Shown here: positions 18,213 to 26,441 of the stretch, piece after piece
Position numbering within the stretch: the first letter of the stretch is position 1
Layout: every line of letters begins with the position of its first letter
Assembly (NCBI RefSeq): GCF_025791835.1
Contig: NZ_JAOXLP010000025.1
Span: forward strand, 1 to 48,939
Length of the DNA stretch: 48,939 nt
Reading direction: 5' to 3'
From: Roseomonas xinghualingensis
Lineage (GTDB): Bacteria > Pseudomonadota > Alphaproteobacteria > Acetobacterales > Acetobacteraceae
The notes under the pieces: generated by a model
The model's input: the letters and a program-made list of their open reading frames with translations, nothing else
The model's database searches: none
Told to the model about the DNA's origin: nothing
Program-made: the position numbers and the translations under genes

Positions 18213-18326
18213 GATTTATAAGTATAACCGAAAAATAATAACGGAAACATCGATTTCACCGAAAAGTGGGAATCGGTCATCTTCGGGGCAGCCCCTTGAA
18301 GGGGATGCAGACAGATGAGGACCCCG
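18213..18326. promoter_or_regulatory. oxyR-katA divergent control region
   Basis: Short A+T-rich region with several dyads: TTATA-AG-TATAA (18216-18227), CCG-N11-CGG (18228-18244) and CGATT/AATCG (18251-18275). These lie where an OxyR tetramer would bind between divergent genes, but none matches the ATAG-spaced enteric consensus well enough to name the site. A CCCCTTGAAGGGG palindrome (18292-18304) lies just before the catalase start and overlaps a possible ribosome site. Confidence 0.6.
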
Positions 18327-19832
18327 ATGGCAGACACCACACGCCCGGTACTGACGAGCACAGCAGGTGCGCCCGTCGCGGATAACCAGAACAGCGTGAC
18401 AGCGGGCCCCCGCGGGCCGATCCTGCTGCAGGACTACCAGCTGATTGAGAAGCTGGCGCATCAGAACCGCGAGCGGATCCCCGAGCGCGTGGTGCATGCC
18501 AAGGGTTCCGGCGCCTATGGCACCCTGACCATCACAGGCGACATCACCAGGTACACCCGCGCCAAGCTGTTCCAGCCCGGCAAGGTGACCGAGACCCTGC
18601 TGCGCTTCTCCACGGTTGCCGGCGAGCGTGGTGCGGCCGATGCCGAGCGCGACGTACGCGGTTTCGCCCTGAAGTTCTACACGGAAGAGGGCAACTGGGA
18701 CCTTGTGGGTAACAACACCCCGGTCTTCTTCATCCGTGACCCCATGAAGTTCCCTGACTTCATCCGTACTCAGAAGCGCCATCCGCGCACCAATATGCGC
18801 TCCGCCACCGCCATGTGGGACTTCTGGTCGCTCTCCCCCGAGAGCCTGCATCAGGTGACCATCCTGATGAGCGACCGTGGCCTGCCGCAGAACTATCGCG
18901 CCATGAACGGCTATGGCAGCCACACCTATTCATTCTGGAATGATGCCGGTGAGCGCTACTGGGTGAAGTTCCACTTCAAGTCGATGCAGGGCATCAAGAC
19001 CTGGACGAACGCGGAGGCCAATGCCGTAATCGCCGAGGACCGCGAGAGCGCCCAGCGCGACCTGTATGAGTCGATCGGGCGTGGCGAATACCCGCGTTGG
19101 CGCGTCTGCGTGCAGATCATGCCGGAAGCGGATGCAGACAAGCATTGGTACAATCCGTTCGACCTGACGAAGGTCTGGCCGCATGGCGACTACCCGCTGA
19201 TCGAAGTAGGCATCCTGGAGCTGAACCGGAACCCGGAACATTACTTCGCGGAGATTGAGCAGGCTTCCTTCTCGCCCTCCAACGTGGTTCCGGGAATTAG
19301 CTACTCGCCGGACAAGGTCCTGCAGGCGCGGCTTTTCGCCTATGCGGATGCGCATCGCTACCGGGTTGGCACGCATTATGAGGCGCTGCCGGTGAATAAG
19401 CCGCGCTGCCCGGTGAATCACTACCACGCCGACGGTGCCATGCGCTTCGACGCGCCCAAGGGGACGGATGCCTATTACGAGCCGAATTCCTTCAACGGCC
19501 CGGCCGAGGATCCATCCACCAAGGAGCCGCCACTGCGCATCAACGGCGATGCGGACCACTACAGCCATCGCGAAGGCAATGACGACTACCGCCAGCCCGG
19601 TGATCTGTTCCGCCTGATGACATCCGAGCAGCAGAACCGGTTGTTCGAGAACATCGCCGGCGCGATGCAGGGCGTGCCGCGCTTCATCATTGAACGGCAG
19701 TTGGAGCACTTCCGCCGCGCCGATCCGGCCTATGCCGCCGGTGTGGATGCTGCCATCCGGCGCATCCACACCGCCCCGGCCTCGGCACCCACCACGGCTG
19801 CGGATGTCCTGCCCGCCCAGGCCGCCGAGTAA
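18327..19832 (+). CDS. katA: Monofunctional haem catalase
   Basis: Converts hydrogen peroxide to water and oxygen. The 501 residues are typical of small-subunit (clade 3) catalases. Seen: [20 protein letters not shown] at the start, the distal His in [13 protein letters not shown] (about 55), the distal Asn in [15 protein letters not shown] (about 128), and the proximal haem Tyr in [14 protein letters not shown] (about 338). A second in-frame ATG at 18315 lies 12 bases upstream; I prefer 18327 because GAGG precedes it. OxyR is divergent. Two haem biosynthesis genes follow after a strong terminator-like hairpin, which would link enzyme and cofactor supply. Confidence 0.97.
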   Translation: MADTTRPVLTSTAGAPVADNQNSVTAGPRGPILLQDYQLIEKLAHQNRERIPERVVHAKGSGAYGTLTITGDITRYTRAKLFQPGKVTETLLRFSTVAGERGAADAERDVRGFALKFYTEEGNWDLVGNNTPVFFIRDPMKFPDFIRTQKRHPRTNMRSATAMWDFWSLSPESLHQVTILMSDRGLPQNYRAMNGYGSHTYSFWNDAGERYWVKFHFKSMQGIKTWTNAEANAVIAEDRESAQRDLYESIGRGEYPRWRVCVQIMPEADADKHWYNPFDLTKVWPHGDYPLIEVGILELNRNPEHYFAEIEQASFSPSNVVPGISYSPDKVLQARLFAYADAHRYRVGTHYEALPVNKPRCPVNHYHADGAMRFDAPKGTDAYYEPNSFNGPAEDPSTKEPPLRINGDADHYSHREGNDDYRQPGDLFRLMTSEQQNRLFENIAGAMQGVPRFIIERQLEHFRRADPAYAAGVDAAIRRIHTAPASAPTTAADVLPAQAAE

Positions 19833-19837
19833 CGACA

Positions 19838-19869
19838 GTGGCGGGGCCGGCCTTCACCGGCCCCGCCAC
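19838..19869 (+). terminator. Strong hairpin after katA
   Basis: A perfect 13-bp stem (GTGGCGGGGCCGG with CCGGCCCCGCCAC) with a six-base loop starts five bases after the catalase stop and ends 25 bases before hemC. Probably terminates or attenuates katA transcription so that hemC-hemH receive less read-through. Confidence 0.7.
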
Positions 19870-19894
19870 CCGCCCGATCAGGGAGAGTCCTTCG

Positions 19895-20878
19895 ATGTCC
19901 GCCGCCCTTTCGATGCCGTCCACCTCTTTCCACACGGTGCCGCGTTCCAGCGCGCTGCATGTGGGTACCCGTGGCTCCCCGCTGGCGCTGGTCCAGGCAC
20001 GCATGGTGATGGCGGCCCTGGATGCGGTGCGTCCGGGACTGCCCTTGAACGAGGAAATCATCAGCACCGTGGGTGACCGGGTTCAGGACCGGCGTCTGGC
20101 GGATTTCGGTGGCAAGGGGCTCTTCGCGAAGGAGATTCATGAGGCGCTGCTGGACGGCCGCGTCGATTTCGCGGTCCATAGCCTGAAGGATCTGGAGACG
20201 GAACTGCCGTCCGGCATCACGATCGCCTGCTTCCTGCCACGCGAGGACCCGCGTGATGTCCTGGTGCTCGCCCCATCCTGCCCTGTGGCGGAGCGCGCCC
20301 TTCCGTTCCCCAACCTGCCGGAAGGCGGGCGTATTGGTACCGCCTCCGCCCGACGCCAGGCGCAGCTTCTGCATGCGCGTCCGGACCTGCGGGTGGGGTT
20401 GATCCGGGGGAATGTCCGCACCAGGCTGGAACGGCTTGAGGGTGGGGATTTCGTCGCGACGCTTCTCGCGCTGGCGGGACTGAAGCGCCTCGGCCTCGCC
20501 CACCGGGTCACGATGCCGCTCGATCCGGAGATCATGCTGCCGGCTGCAGGGCAGGGCATCATTGCCGTTACCGCCCGCGAGAATGACCATCAGACGCGGG
20601 CAACCCTGGCGCAGATCGATGATCCTGCAGCCCGCGCCGCGGCGACGGCTGAGCGTGCGGTTCTGCGCGCGCTGGAAGGATCGTGCCGGGCGCCCATAGG
20701 CGCTTTCGCCCGCTCCATGCCTGGCGACGAGCTGTTGCTGACCGCAATGGTCGCGCGCGCGGACGGTACCTTCCTGCAGAGGCGCAGCCTGCGCGGTCAC
20801 AGGAAGGATGCGGCACGCCTCGGCATGGATCTCGGCGCTGCGCTGCGCGCCGACAGTCCGGTGGATATCCTTTCATGA
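19895..20878 (+). CDS. hemC: Porphobilinogen deaminase (hydroxymethylbilane synthase)
   Basis: Joins four porphobilinogens into hydroxymethylbilane in haem synthesis. 327 residues, start at ATG 19895 behind GGGAGAG. Motifs: LHVGTRGSPLALVQARMV, the active-site Asp region VDFAVHSLKDLETELP, GTASARRQAQLL, VGLIRGNVRTRLERL, and the cofactor-attachment Cys in LEGSCRAPIGAFA (about 250). The stop overlaps the hemH start, so the two are co-translated. Having hemC and hemH together behind the catalase gene is unusual enough to suggest haem supply for peroxide defence. Confidence 0.96.
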   Translation: MSAALSMPSTSFHTVPRSSALHVGTRGSPLALVQARMVMAALDAVRPGLPLNEEIISTVGDRVQDRRLADFGGKGLFAKEIHEALLDGRVDFAVHSLKDLETELPSGITIACFLPREDPRDVLVLAPSCPVAERALPFPNLPEGGRIGTASARRQAQLLHARPDLRVGLIRGNVRTRLERLEGGDFVATLLALAGLKRLGLAHRVTMPLDPEIMLPAAGQGIIAVTARENDHQTRATLAQIDDPAARAAATAERAVLRALEGSCRAPIGAFARSMPGDELLLTAMVARADGTFLQRRSLRGHRKDAARLGMDLGAALRADSPVDILS

Positions 20879-21993
20879 GCCAGATGGACTGCAAGGCCCT
20901 TAGGTCTGCCAGCGAAAGCTACTCCGCCAGCATGCCACGTTCCCAAGAGCGGATCGGTGTCCTTCTGGTGAATCTTGGCACCCCCGAGGGGACCGGCTAC
21001 TGGGATATTCGCCGCTATCTTTCCGAATTCCTCTCGGATCGGCGCGTGATCGAGAATAACCCGCTCTGGTGGCAGCCCCTGCTGCAGGGCGTGATCCTGT
21101 CTCGGCGTCCTTTCCGCACAGGCGCGGCCTATCGTGAAATCTGGAATCGGGAAGGGAATGAATCGCCGCTGCGGACTTACACCCGAGCGCAGGCCGAGAA
21201 CCTTCGTGCCCGCTGGCCGGAGCAGGAGACGGGCGTCGTGATCGACTGGGCAATGCGCTATGGGCGCCCAGCGATTGCGGAGCGTCTGGAAGCGCTGGTG
21301 GATCAGGGCTGCGGCCGTATCCTGATTCTACCGCTCTATCCGCAGTACAGCGCCACCACGACGGCAACGGTGAATGATGCCGCCTTCCGCGCGTTGATGC
21401 GCATGCGCAGACAACCTGCCATCCGCACGGTGCCAAGTTTCCCTGACCATCCAATCTACATCCGGACAATGGTAGACCGCATCCGTTCCTCGCTCTCGGA
21501 ACTGGATTGGCAGCCGGAGGTGATCGTCGGCTCCTTCCATGGACTTCCGCAGCGATATGTGGATGCTGGCGATCCCTATGCCCGGGAATGCGAGCGCACG
21601 ATGCTGGGCCTGCGCCGGGAACTCGGACTGGCGCCAAGGCAATTCCCGATGACCTTTCAGTCACGTTTCGGTAGCGAGCCCTGGCTCCAGCCCTATACGG
21701 ATGAGCATGTTGCGGCGCTTGCCGGAATGGGCGTGAAACGTATCGCCGTGGTGGCGCCTGGCTTTCTTGCCGACTGCGTCGAGACATTGGAGGAGTTGGG
21801 CGGCGAATTGCGGGAGCGATTCATCGGTGCCAGCGGGGAGAAGTTCCACTTGGTGCCCTGCCTGAATGACACCCAAGGGATGACAATATTGCTCGACCAG
21901 CTCCTGCGTGAGGAACTGGCCGGATGGTCCGGTCTGGCTCATGAAGCCCCGCGCGAGCCCCTTGCTGAAGGCTCCGGCTCGCAGGCCGCGTAG
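20875..21993 (+). CDS. hemH: Ferrochelatase
   Basis: Inserts iron into protoporphyrin IX, the last haem step. 372 residues from the ATG at 20875, which overlaps the hemC stop (ATGA). Core: IGVLLVNLGTPEGTGYWDIR, RTGAAYREIWNREGNESPL, LILPLYPQYSATTTATV, the catalytic His in EVIVGSFHGLPQRYVDAGDP (about 215), QSRFGSEPWLQPYTDE and the metal-side Glu in GFLADCVETLEELG. About 20 non-conserved residues precede the domain; a shorter start at the internal ATG at 20932 is possible. Confidence 0.96.
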   Translation: MSQMDCKALRSASESYSASMPRSQERIGVLLVNLGTPEGTGYWDIRRYLSEFLSDRRVIENNPLWWQPLLQGVILSRRPFRTGAAYREIWNREGNESPLRTYTRAQAENLRARWPEQETGVVIDWAMRYGRPAIAERLEALVDQGCGRILILPLYPQYSATTTATVNDAAFRALMRMRRQPAIRTVPSFPDHPIYIRTMVDRIRSSLSELDWQPEVIVGSFHGLPQRYVDAGDPYARECERTMLGLRRELGLAPRQFPMTFQSRFGSEPWLQPYTDEHVAALAGMGVKRIAVVAPGFLADCVETLEELGGELRERFIGASGEKFHLVPCLNDTQGMTILLDQLLREELAGWSGLAHEAPREPLAEGSGSQAA

Positions 21994-22022
21994 TATTCGT
22001 GAGTTGGCACCGGAAGGCGTAA

Positions 22023-22053
22023 GCTCCCCAGCCTTCCATGGAGGCTGGGGAGC
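22023..22053. terminator. Bidirectional terminator hairpin, hemH and iclR
   Basis: Twelve-base perfect arms GCTCCCCAGCCT and AGGCTGGGGAGC with a seven-base loop lie in the 75-base gap between the convergent hemH and IclR-family genes. Confidence 0.72.
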
Positions 22054-22068
22054 GGTTCCGCCGTATCG

Positions 22069-22791
22069 TCAATCGAACAGGGAAACGGGGCCGCCGAGCT
22101 GCCGCGTCAACTCGATCGCAGCCTCACGGACCCGCTCTCCATAGGCCGGGCGGCAGCGCGCCACGGGCATGATCAGCGTGACGGCTCCGGCCAGATGCCC
22201 TCCGGCTTCGAACACCGGCGCGGAGGCACCCGCCAGATCCGGTATGCGATCGGCGGCCAGCACGATCAGCTTGTCCCGTCGGATGCGATCGTAGATCTCG
22301 CCCTCGGCGCCGCTGAAAGCCAGCAGCACCCGGCCGCCCGAGCCCCTGTCCAGCGGGAACAGATCCCCGGCGCGACCGTGGTCGCGCAGCGGCTGCGGCG
22401 AGTCCACGCGATAGAGACACAGGCGCTGATCTCCCTGTCGGACATAGAAGGTCGCGCTTTCCTGGGTTGAGGCCGAAAGGCCGCGTAGTACCGGCATCAC
22501 CACGTCACCGATGGTGAATGAGGCTGCGTGAACGGCCTGAAGCCGGCTGATCTCCGGCCCCAATGCATAGCCATCACCGCGCCGCTGCACGAAGCCGAAA
22601 TGCTGCAGGGAAGCCAGGAGCCGTATCGCGGTGCTTTTTACCAGCCCCGTGCGCCCGGCCAGTTCCGCAAGGGAAAGGGTGCCGTCACCCTCACTGAAGG
22701 ACGAAAGCAGCAGCAGGGCCCGGTCCACTGCCGCCACACCGCCTTCTGCTGCCGAGGAGCGGGCCAGCGGCCGCGATTGGTAGCGAGCCAT
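22069..22791 (-). CDS. IclR-family transcriptional regulator
   Basis: 240 residues. N-terminal winged helix AAVDRALLLLSSFSEGDGTL, LAELAGRTGLVKSTAIRLLA and LQHFGFVQRRGDGYALG; C-terminal ligand domain with FYVRQGDQRLCLYRVDS and GSGGRVLLAFSG. The ATG has GGAGG six bases ahead. It is divergent from the lyase/CoA-transferase/receptor operon and probably controls it in response to an acid metabolite. The effector cannot be told. No clear operator was fixed in the A+T-rich gap, which includes TTCTATTAGATAAAAC at about 22857-22872. Confidence 0.92.
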   Translation of the reverse strand: MARYQSRPLARSSAAEGGVAAVDRALLLLSSFSEGDGTLSLAELAGRTGLVKSTAIRLLASLQHFGFVQRRGDGYALGPEISRLQAVHAASFTIGDVVMPVLRGLSASTQESATFYVRQGDQRLCLYRVDSPQPLRDHGRAGDLFPLDRGSGGRVLLAFSGAEGEIYDRIRRDKLIVLAADRIPDLAGASAPVFEAGGHLAGAVTLIMPVARCRPAYGERVREAAIELTRQLGGPVSLFD

Positions 22792-22884
22792 GCATCACCT
22801 CCGGAATTGGTTTGACAGCATCCTTGCGCAGCATCTACCACTAAAAGGAAACGTAGTTCTATTAGATAAAACATTGGGGGAGCC

Positions 22885-23195
22885 ATGGACATCCTCGCGA
22901 ACGAAGTGGGACCGCGCGGCGGCCCGCAGAGCATCCGTCAGACCATGGTGACCGATGCGAAGCGCCGCTCGCCCATGCGGGCCTCGGCCATGTCATCATT
23001 CTGGGTCACCAGGGGCAGATGATCGCGGCGCTGAAATCCTGCCGTGGCAGCTTCACCACCAATCTTGCCTTCCGCCCGGACGGGCGGGTGGCCGTCATCA
23101 CCGATTCCACGACGGGCACGGTGCTGCAGGCCGACTGGGTCATCCCCGATGCCCATGCACGCCATCCCATAACCGTACAGGACACCGCGCCATGA
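22885..23195 (+). pseudogene. Remnant of an SMP-30/gluconolactonase-family gene
   Basis: Only the two ends of a gene seem to survive. At 22885 an ATG behind GGGGGAG opens a short frame (MDILANEVG and so on) that stops at about 23022. In another frame, from about 22986 to the stop at 23193-23195, the translation reads SCRGSFTTNLAFRPDG, VAVITDSTTGTVLQADW and VIPDAHARHP, the C-terminal blade of SMP-30/gluconolactonase/LRE proteins. A full gene would be about 300 codons; some 200 are missing. The stop still overlaps the ATG of the next gene (CCATGA), as expected for an old operon member. I infer an internal deletion. The intact enzyme would have been a lactonase-like hydrolase. Confidence 0.65.
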
Positions 23196-24157
23196 GCGAC
23201 CTGCCGAAAGCCGTCGATATCGCGGAGGAAGGCCCCCGCGAGGCCTTCCAGATCGAGCCGGGACCCATCCCGACTGCGCGCAAGATCGCGCTGATCGACG
23301 CGCTTTCCGCCACGGGGCTGAAGCGCATCCAGGTGGCGTCCTTCGTCAATCCGAAGATGGTGCCAGGCTGGGCGGACGCGGAGGATGTGGTTGCCGGCTT
23401 CACGCCGCGCGAGGGCGTGGAATATGTCGGGCTCTGGTTCAACCCGGCCGGGCTGCAGCGTGCACTCGCATTCCCCGATCGGCTGAGCATCTTCGGCTCC
23501 ATCACCTTTGCCGCCTCCGACGCCTTCTCGCGCCGCAATCTCAATCGCGACCGCGCCGGGCAGATCGAGGCGATGCGCAAGCATGTCGTCGCCCATCGCG
23601 TTGCGGGCGTTCCCGTCACGCGCGTCAGCCTCCAGGCCGCCTTTGGCTGTAACTTCTCCGGCGATGTCTCCACCGCCCAGGCCCTGGCTGCGTTGGATGA
23701 CGCGATGGCGCTGGCCGCCGAACTGGAACTGAAGATCGAGAAGATTTCTCTCGCGGATTCCATGGGATGGGCCACACCGCCGCGCGTGGAGCGGCTGGTG
23801 GGCGAAGTGCTCGCCCGCTATCCGGAACCGCGCCTCAGCCTGCATCTGCACGACACGCGCGGCATGGCCGTGGCCTGCGCCCATGCTGGCCTCCGCATGG
23901 GTGTCAGCGCCTTCGACGCGGCGGTTGGGGGCCTCGGCGGCTGCCCCTTCGCAGCGCATCCTGGCGCCGCGGGCAATATCGCGACTGAAGAGCTGGTCTT
24001 CCTCTGTGAGGAGATGGGCATCAGCACGGGCGTGGACCTGGAGGCCCTTCTGGAAGCGGCGGCACTCGCCCAGGATATCGTCGGTCATCTGCTGCCCAGC
24101 GCCATGATCCGTGGCGGCAGCCTTACCCCCTACCGGATGCAGGCACAGGCAGCATGA
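23192..24157 (+). CDS. HMG-CoA-lyase-like acyl-CoA lyase
   Basis: Member of the HMGL/DRE-TIM family, 321 residues, that cleaves a 3-hydroxy-3-methylacyl-CoA-type substrate. Family marks: IALIDALSATGLKRIQVASF, FVNPKMVPGWADAEDV, the metal His pair in LSLHLHDTRGMAVA (about 210), the mobile-loop Cys in VGGLGGCPFAAHPGAAGN (about 248) and NIATEEL. The first motif is GPREAFQ where HMG-CoA lyases have GPRDGLQ, so the Arg is kept but the metal-binding Asp is Glu. True HMG-CoA lyase activity is therefore uncertain. It starts within the stop of the SMP-30 remnant and its stop overlaps the CoA-transferase ATG. With a CoA-transferase next door, the likely role is activation and cleavage of an imported dicarboxylic or hydroxy acid. 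Confidence 0.87.
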   Translation: MSDLPKAVDIAEEGPREAFQIEPGPIPTARKIALIDALSATGLKRIQVASFVNPKMVPGWADAEDVVAGFTPREGVEYVGLWFNPAGLQRALAFPDRLSIFGSITFAASDAFSRRNLNRDRAGQIEAMRKHVVAHRVAGVPVTRVSLQAAFGCNFSGDVSTAQALAALDDAMALAAELELKIEKISLADSMGWATPPRVERLVGEVLARYPEPRLSLHLHDTRGMAVACAHAGLRMGVSAFDAAVGGLGGCPFAAHPGAAGNIATEELVFLCEEMGISTGVDLEALLEAAALAQDIVGHLLPSAMIRGGSLTPYRMQAQAA

Positions 24158-25311
24158 GCACCACCCCCCTGCCACTGGATGGCATCCGGGTTGTCGAATT
24201 CTCCCATATGGTCATGGGCCCGACCTGCGGCCTTGTGCTCGCCGATCTCGGCGCGGAGGTCATCAAGATCGAGCCGCCGGGGGAGGGGGACCGCACGCGG
24301 ATGCTGACCAACTCCGGCACCGGCTTCTTCCCTGCCTTCTCCCGTAACAAGAAGAGTGTCCAGGTTGACACCAACGACCCTGCCGAGTTGGAGGCGCTGC
24401 TGCGCCTGATCGACACGGCCGATGTGCTGGTCGAGAATTTCCGCCCGGGCGGGTTGGAAGCGAAGGGACTGGGCTATGAGGCGCTGTCCGCCCGGAATCC
24501 GCGGCTGGTCTATTGCTCCCTGAAGGGATTTCTCTCTGGCCCTTATGAAAAGCGGACGGCGCTGGACGAGGTTGTGCAGATGATGTCCGGCCTTGCTTAC
24601 ATGACCGGCCCGCCTGGCCGGCCGCTGCGCGCCGGCGCGCCGGTGAACGACATGATGGGCGGGGCTTTTGGTGCCATCGCCGTGCTTGGCGCATTGCGCC
24701 AACGGGAGATGACCGGCAGGGGGCAGCATGTGCAGTCCGGCCTCTTCGAGAACTCGGCCTTCCTCGTCTCCACCCATATGTTGCAGCAATCCATCTCCGG
24801 GCAGGAGCCGACGCCGATGCCTGCGGGAAAGCGCGCCTGGGGCGTCTATGACGTGTTTGAATCCGCGGACGGCGTGCAGATCTTCATCGGCGTCGTCACC
24901 GACCGGCAGTGGCAGATCTTCACGGACCGCCTGGTGGAACCAGAACTGCTCGATCCCGCCTGGGCCACCAACACGCTGCGGGCCCAGGGCCGCGACACGC
25001 TGATACCGCTGGTGTCGCGCCTGGTGAAGAAGCGCAGCATCGCCGAGCTGGAGGAGATGTGCGAGCAGGCGGGGCTGCCCTTTGCCCGTATCACAAAGCC
25101 CTGGGACCTGTTCGACGATCCACATCTGAACCATGCCGGCGGCATGCTGCCGCTGCCCTTGCCGAATGGTGGCCAGACCGCGGTGCCTGGCCTGCCGATC
25201 CAGTTCGGCGCCGAGCGCCTTCCGCTGCGCAGTGCTCCCCCGGCGCCGGGCCAGCACACGGCGGAGATCCTGGATGCTTTCCGCACCGGCCTGCCTGACG
25301 CGGCTGAATAA
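24154..25311 (+). CDS. CaiB/BaiF-family (class III) CoA-transferase
   Basis: Moves CoA between carboxylic acids, 385 residues. Seen: LDGIRVVEFSHMVMGPTCGL, LADLGAEVIKIEPPGEGDRT, RNKKSVQVDTNDP, VLVENFRPGG, the catalytic Asp in KRTALDEVVQMMSGLAYMTG (about 137) and GRGQHVQSGLFENSAFL. Its ATG overlaps the lyase stop by 4 bases, so the two are co-translated and probably consecutive steps: CoA transfer to an acid, then C-C cleavage. The donor and acceptor are unknown. Confidence 0.92.
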   Translation: MSTTPLPLDGIRVVEFSHMVMGPTCGLVLADLGAEVIKIEPPGEGDRTRMLTNSGTGFFPAFSRNKKSVQVDTNDPAELEALLRLIDTADVLVENFRPGGLEAKGLGYEALSARNPRLVYCSLKGFLSGPYEKRTALDEVVQMMSGLAYMTGPPGRPLRAGAPVNDMMGGAFGAIAVLGALRQREMTGRGQHVQSGLFENSAFLVSTHMLQQSISGQEPTPMPAGKRAWGVYDVFESADGVQIFIGVVTDRQWQIFTDRLVEPELLDPAWATNTLRAQGRDTLIPLVSRLVKKRSIAELEEMCEQAGLPFARITKPWDLFDDPHLNHAGGMLPLPLPNGGQTAVPGLPIQFGAERLPLRSAPPAPGQHTAEILDAFRTGLPDAAE

Positions 25312-25320
25312 GCTCGGAGA

Positions 25321-25337
25321 GGCCGGACCAACCGGCC
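25321..25337 (+). other. Small intercistronic hairpin
   Basis: GGCCGG-ACCAA-CCGGCC starts ten bases after the CoA-transferase stop and 33 bases before the receptor start. May protect the upstream mRNA end or adjust expression of the receptor. Confidence 0.4.
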
Positions 25338-25369
25338 CACGAGGCGCCTGTAAAAATTTGGAGGACGTC

Positions 25370-26359
25370 ATGACAAGCACCATCAACAGGCGAAATCTGC
25401 TCGGGGCAGGGCTGACGGCTGTCACCCTGTCGCGCGTCGCCAGGGCTCAGCCCCAGACGGAATGGCCGAACCGCCCCATCCGCCTGATCGTGCCTTATCC
25501 CCCGGCCGGCGGCACGGATGTCATCTCGCGGGAGATGGGCCACCGCATCGCGAGCGCGACGGGCTGGACCATCGTCGTCGAGAACCGGCCTGGCGCGGGC
25601 GGCAATATCGGGCTCGATCTTGTGGCCAAGTCGGAGCCCGATGGCTACACGATCGGCATGGGGCAAACCGCCAATCTTGCGATCAACCCCTCCCTCTACC
25701 AACGGATGCCCTTCGATCCCCTGACGGATCTGACGCCTGTTTCCACTGTCGCGCAGCAGCCCAATGTGCTGGCCGTCCGCAAGGACGCGCCCTGGGCCGA
25801 TCTGGCTGCACTGGTGGCCGATGCGAAGCGCCGGCCCGGTGCCCTGACCGTCGGCCATTCCGGCGCCGGTACCACGGGGCATCTCTCGGGCGAGATGTTC
25901 GCGCTGCGGGCGGGCATCAATCTCGTTGTGGTGCCCTATGTCGGGGCGGCGCCGGTGTTGACCGACATGCTGGGCGGCCGGATCGACATGTTCTTTGCCA
26001 ATCCGCTGGCAGCGCGTGGAACACTGGAATCCGGTGCCGTGCGGCCCCTGGCCGTGACCTCGCCCCAAAGGATGCGGGCCATGCCGGATGTCCTGACCGT
26101 CGCCGAGCTGGGCTATCCGGGCTATGAGGCCGTCAACTGGACGGGTCTGGTGCTGCCGGCCCGTACACCCGAGCCTGTGCTCGCGCGTATGAACCAGGTG
26201 GTGCGAGGCGTGCTCCAGCACCCGGCGGTTGTGGCACGGCTTGCAGCCGAAGGAAGCGAGCCGATGGGCTCCTCACCGGAAGAGTTCCAGGCCTTCCTGC
26301 GTGCGGAGCATAAGAAGTGGGGCGATGTCGTTCGGGAATCCAAGATTCAGGTTGGATGA
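25370..26359 (+). CDS. Bug/TctC-family carboxylate receptor
   Basis: Periplasmic receptor of 329 residues. The ATG at 25370 follows GGAGG. Signal INRRNLLGAGLTAVTLSRVA with ARAQ at the cleavage site. Mature marks: WPNRPIRLIVPYPPAGGTDV, VVENRPGAGGNIGLDLVAKS, EPDGYTIGMGQ and the C-terminal EEFQAFLRAEHKKWGDVVRE. It is the last gene of the lyase/CoA-transferase operon, so it probably captures the acid those enzymes degrade. No TctA/TctB genes here. Confidence 0.9.
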   Translation: MTSTINRRNLLGAGLTAVTLSRVARAQPQTEWPNRPIRLIVPYPPAGGTDVISREMGHRIASATGWTIVVENRPGAGGNIGLDLVAKSEPDGYTIGMGQTANLAINPSLYQRMPFDPLTDLTPVSTVAQQPNVLAVRKDAPWADLAALVADAKRRPGALTVGHSGAGTTGHLSGEMFALRAGINLVVVPYVGAAPVLTDMLGGRIDMFFANPLAARGTLESGAVRPLAVTSPQRMRAMPDVLTVAELGYPGYEAVNWTGLVLPARTPEPVLARMNQVVRGVLQHPAVVARLAAEGSEPMGSSPEEFQAFLRAEHKKWGDVVRESKIQVG

Positions 26360-26369
26360 TGTCTTCCTT

Positions 26370-26401
26370 CGGATCCCTGCCTGGCTGGTGGCGGGGATCC
26401 G
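26370..26401. terminator. Terminator hairpin after the lyase operon
   Basis: Twelve-base stem (CGGATCCCTGCC with GGCGGGGATCCG, one G-T pair) and an eight-base loop, ten bases after the receptor stop and 41 bases before the convergent ubiM-like stop. No T-run. Confidence 0.65.
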
Positions 26402-26441
26402 GTCCTGATCTGCCTCTTCAAACCGGGAGGAGTGGCCCCGC

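Noticed and set aside
18213..18326. Enteric-type OxyR box
   Set aside because: Dyads exist but none fits the ATAG-spaced pattern, so only a general control region is reported.
23006..24175. Open frame of 389 codons antisense to the HMG-CoA-lyase-like gene
   Set aside because: Shadow of a well-supported gene; no ribosome site or motifs.
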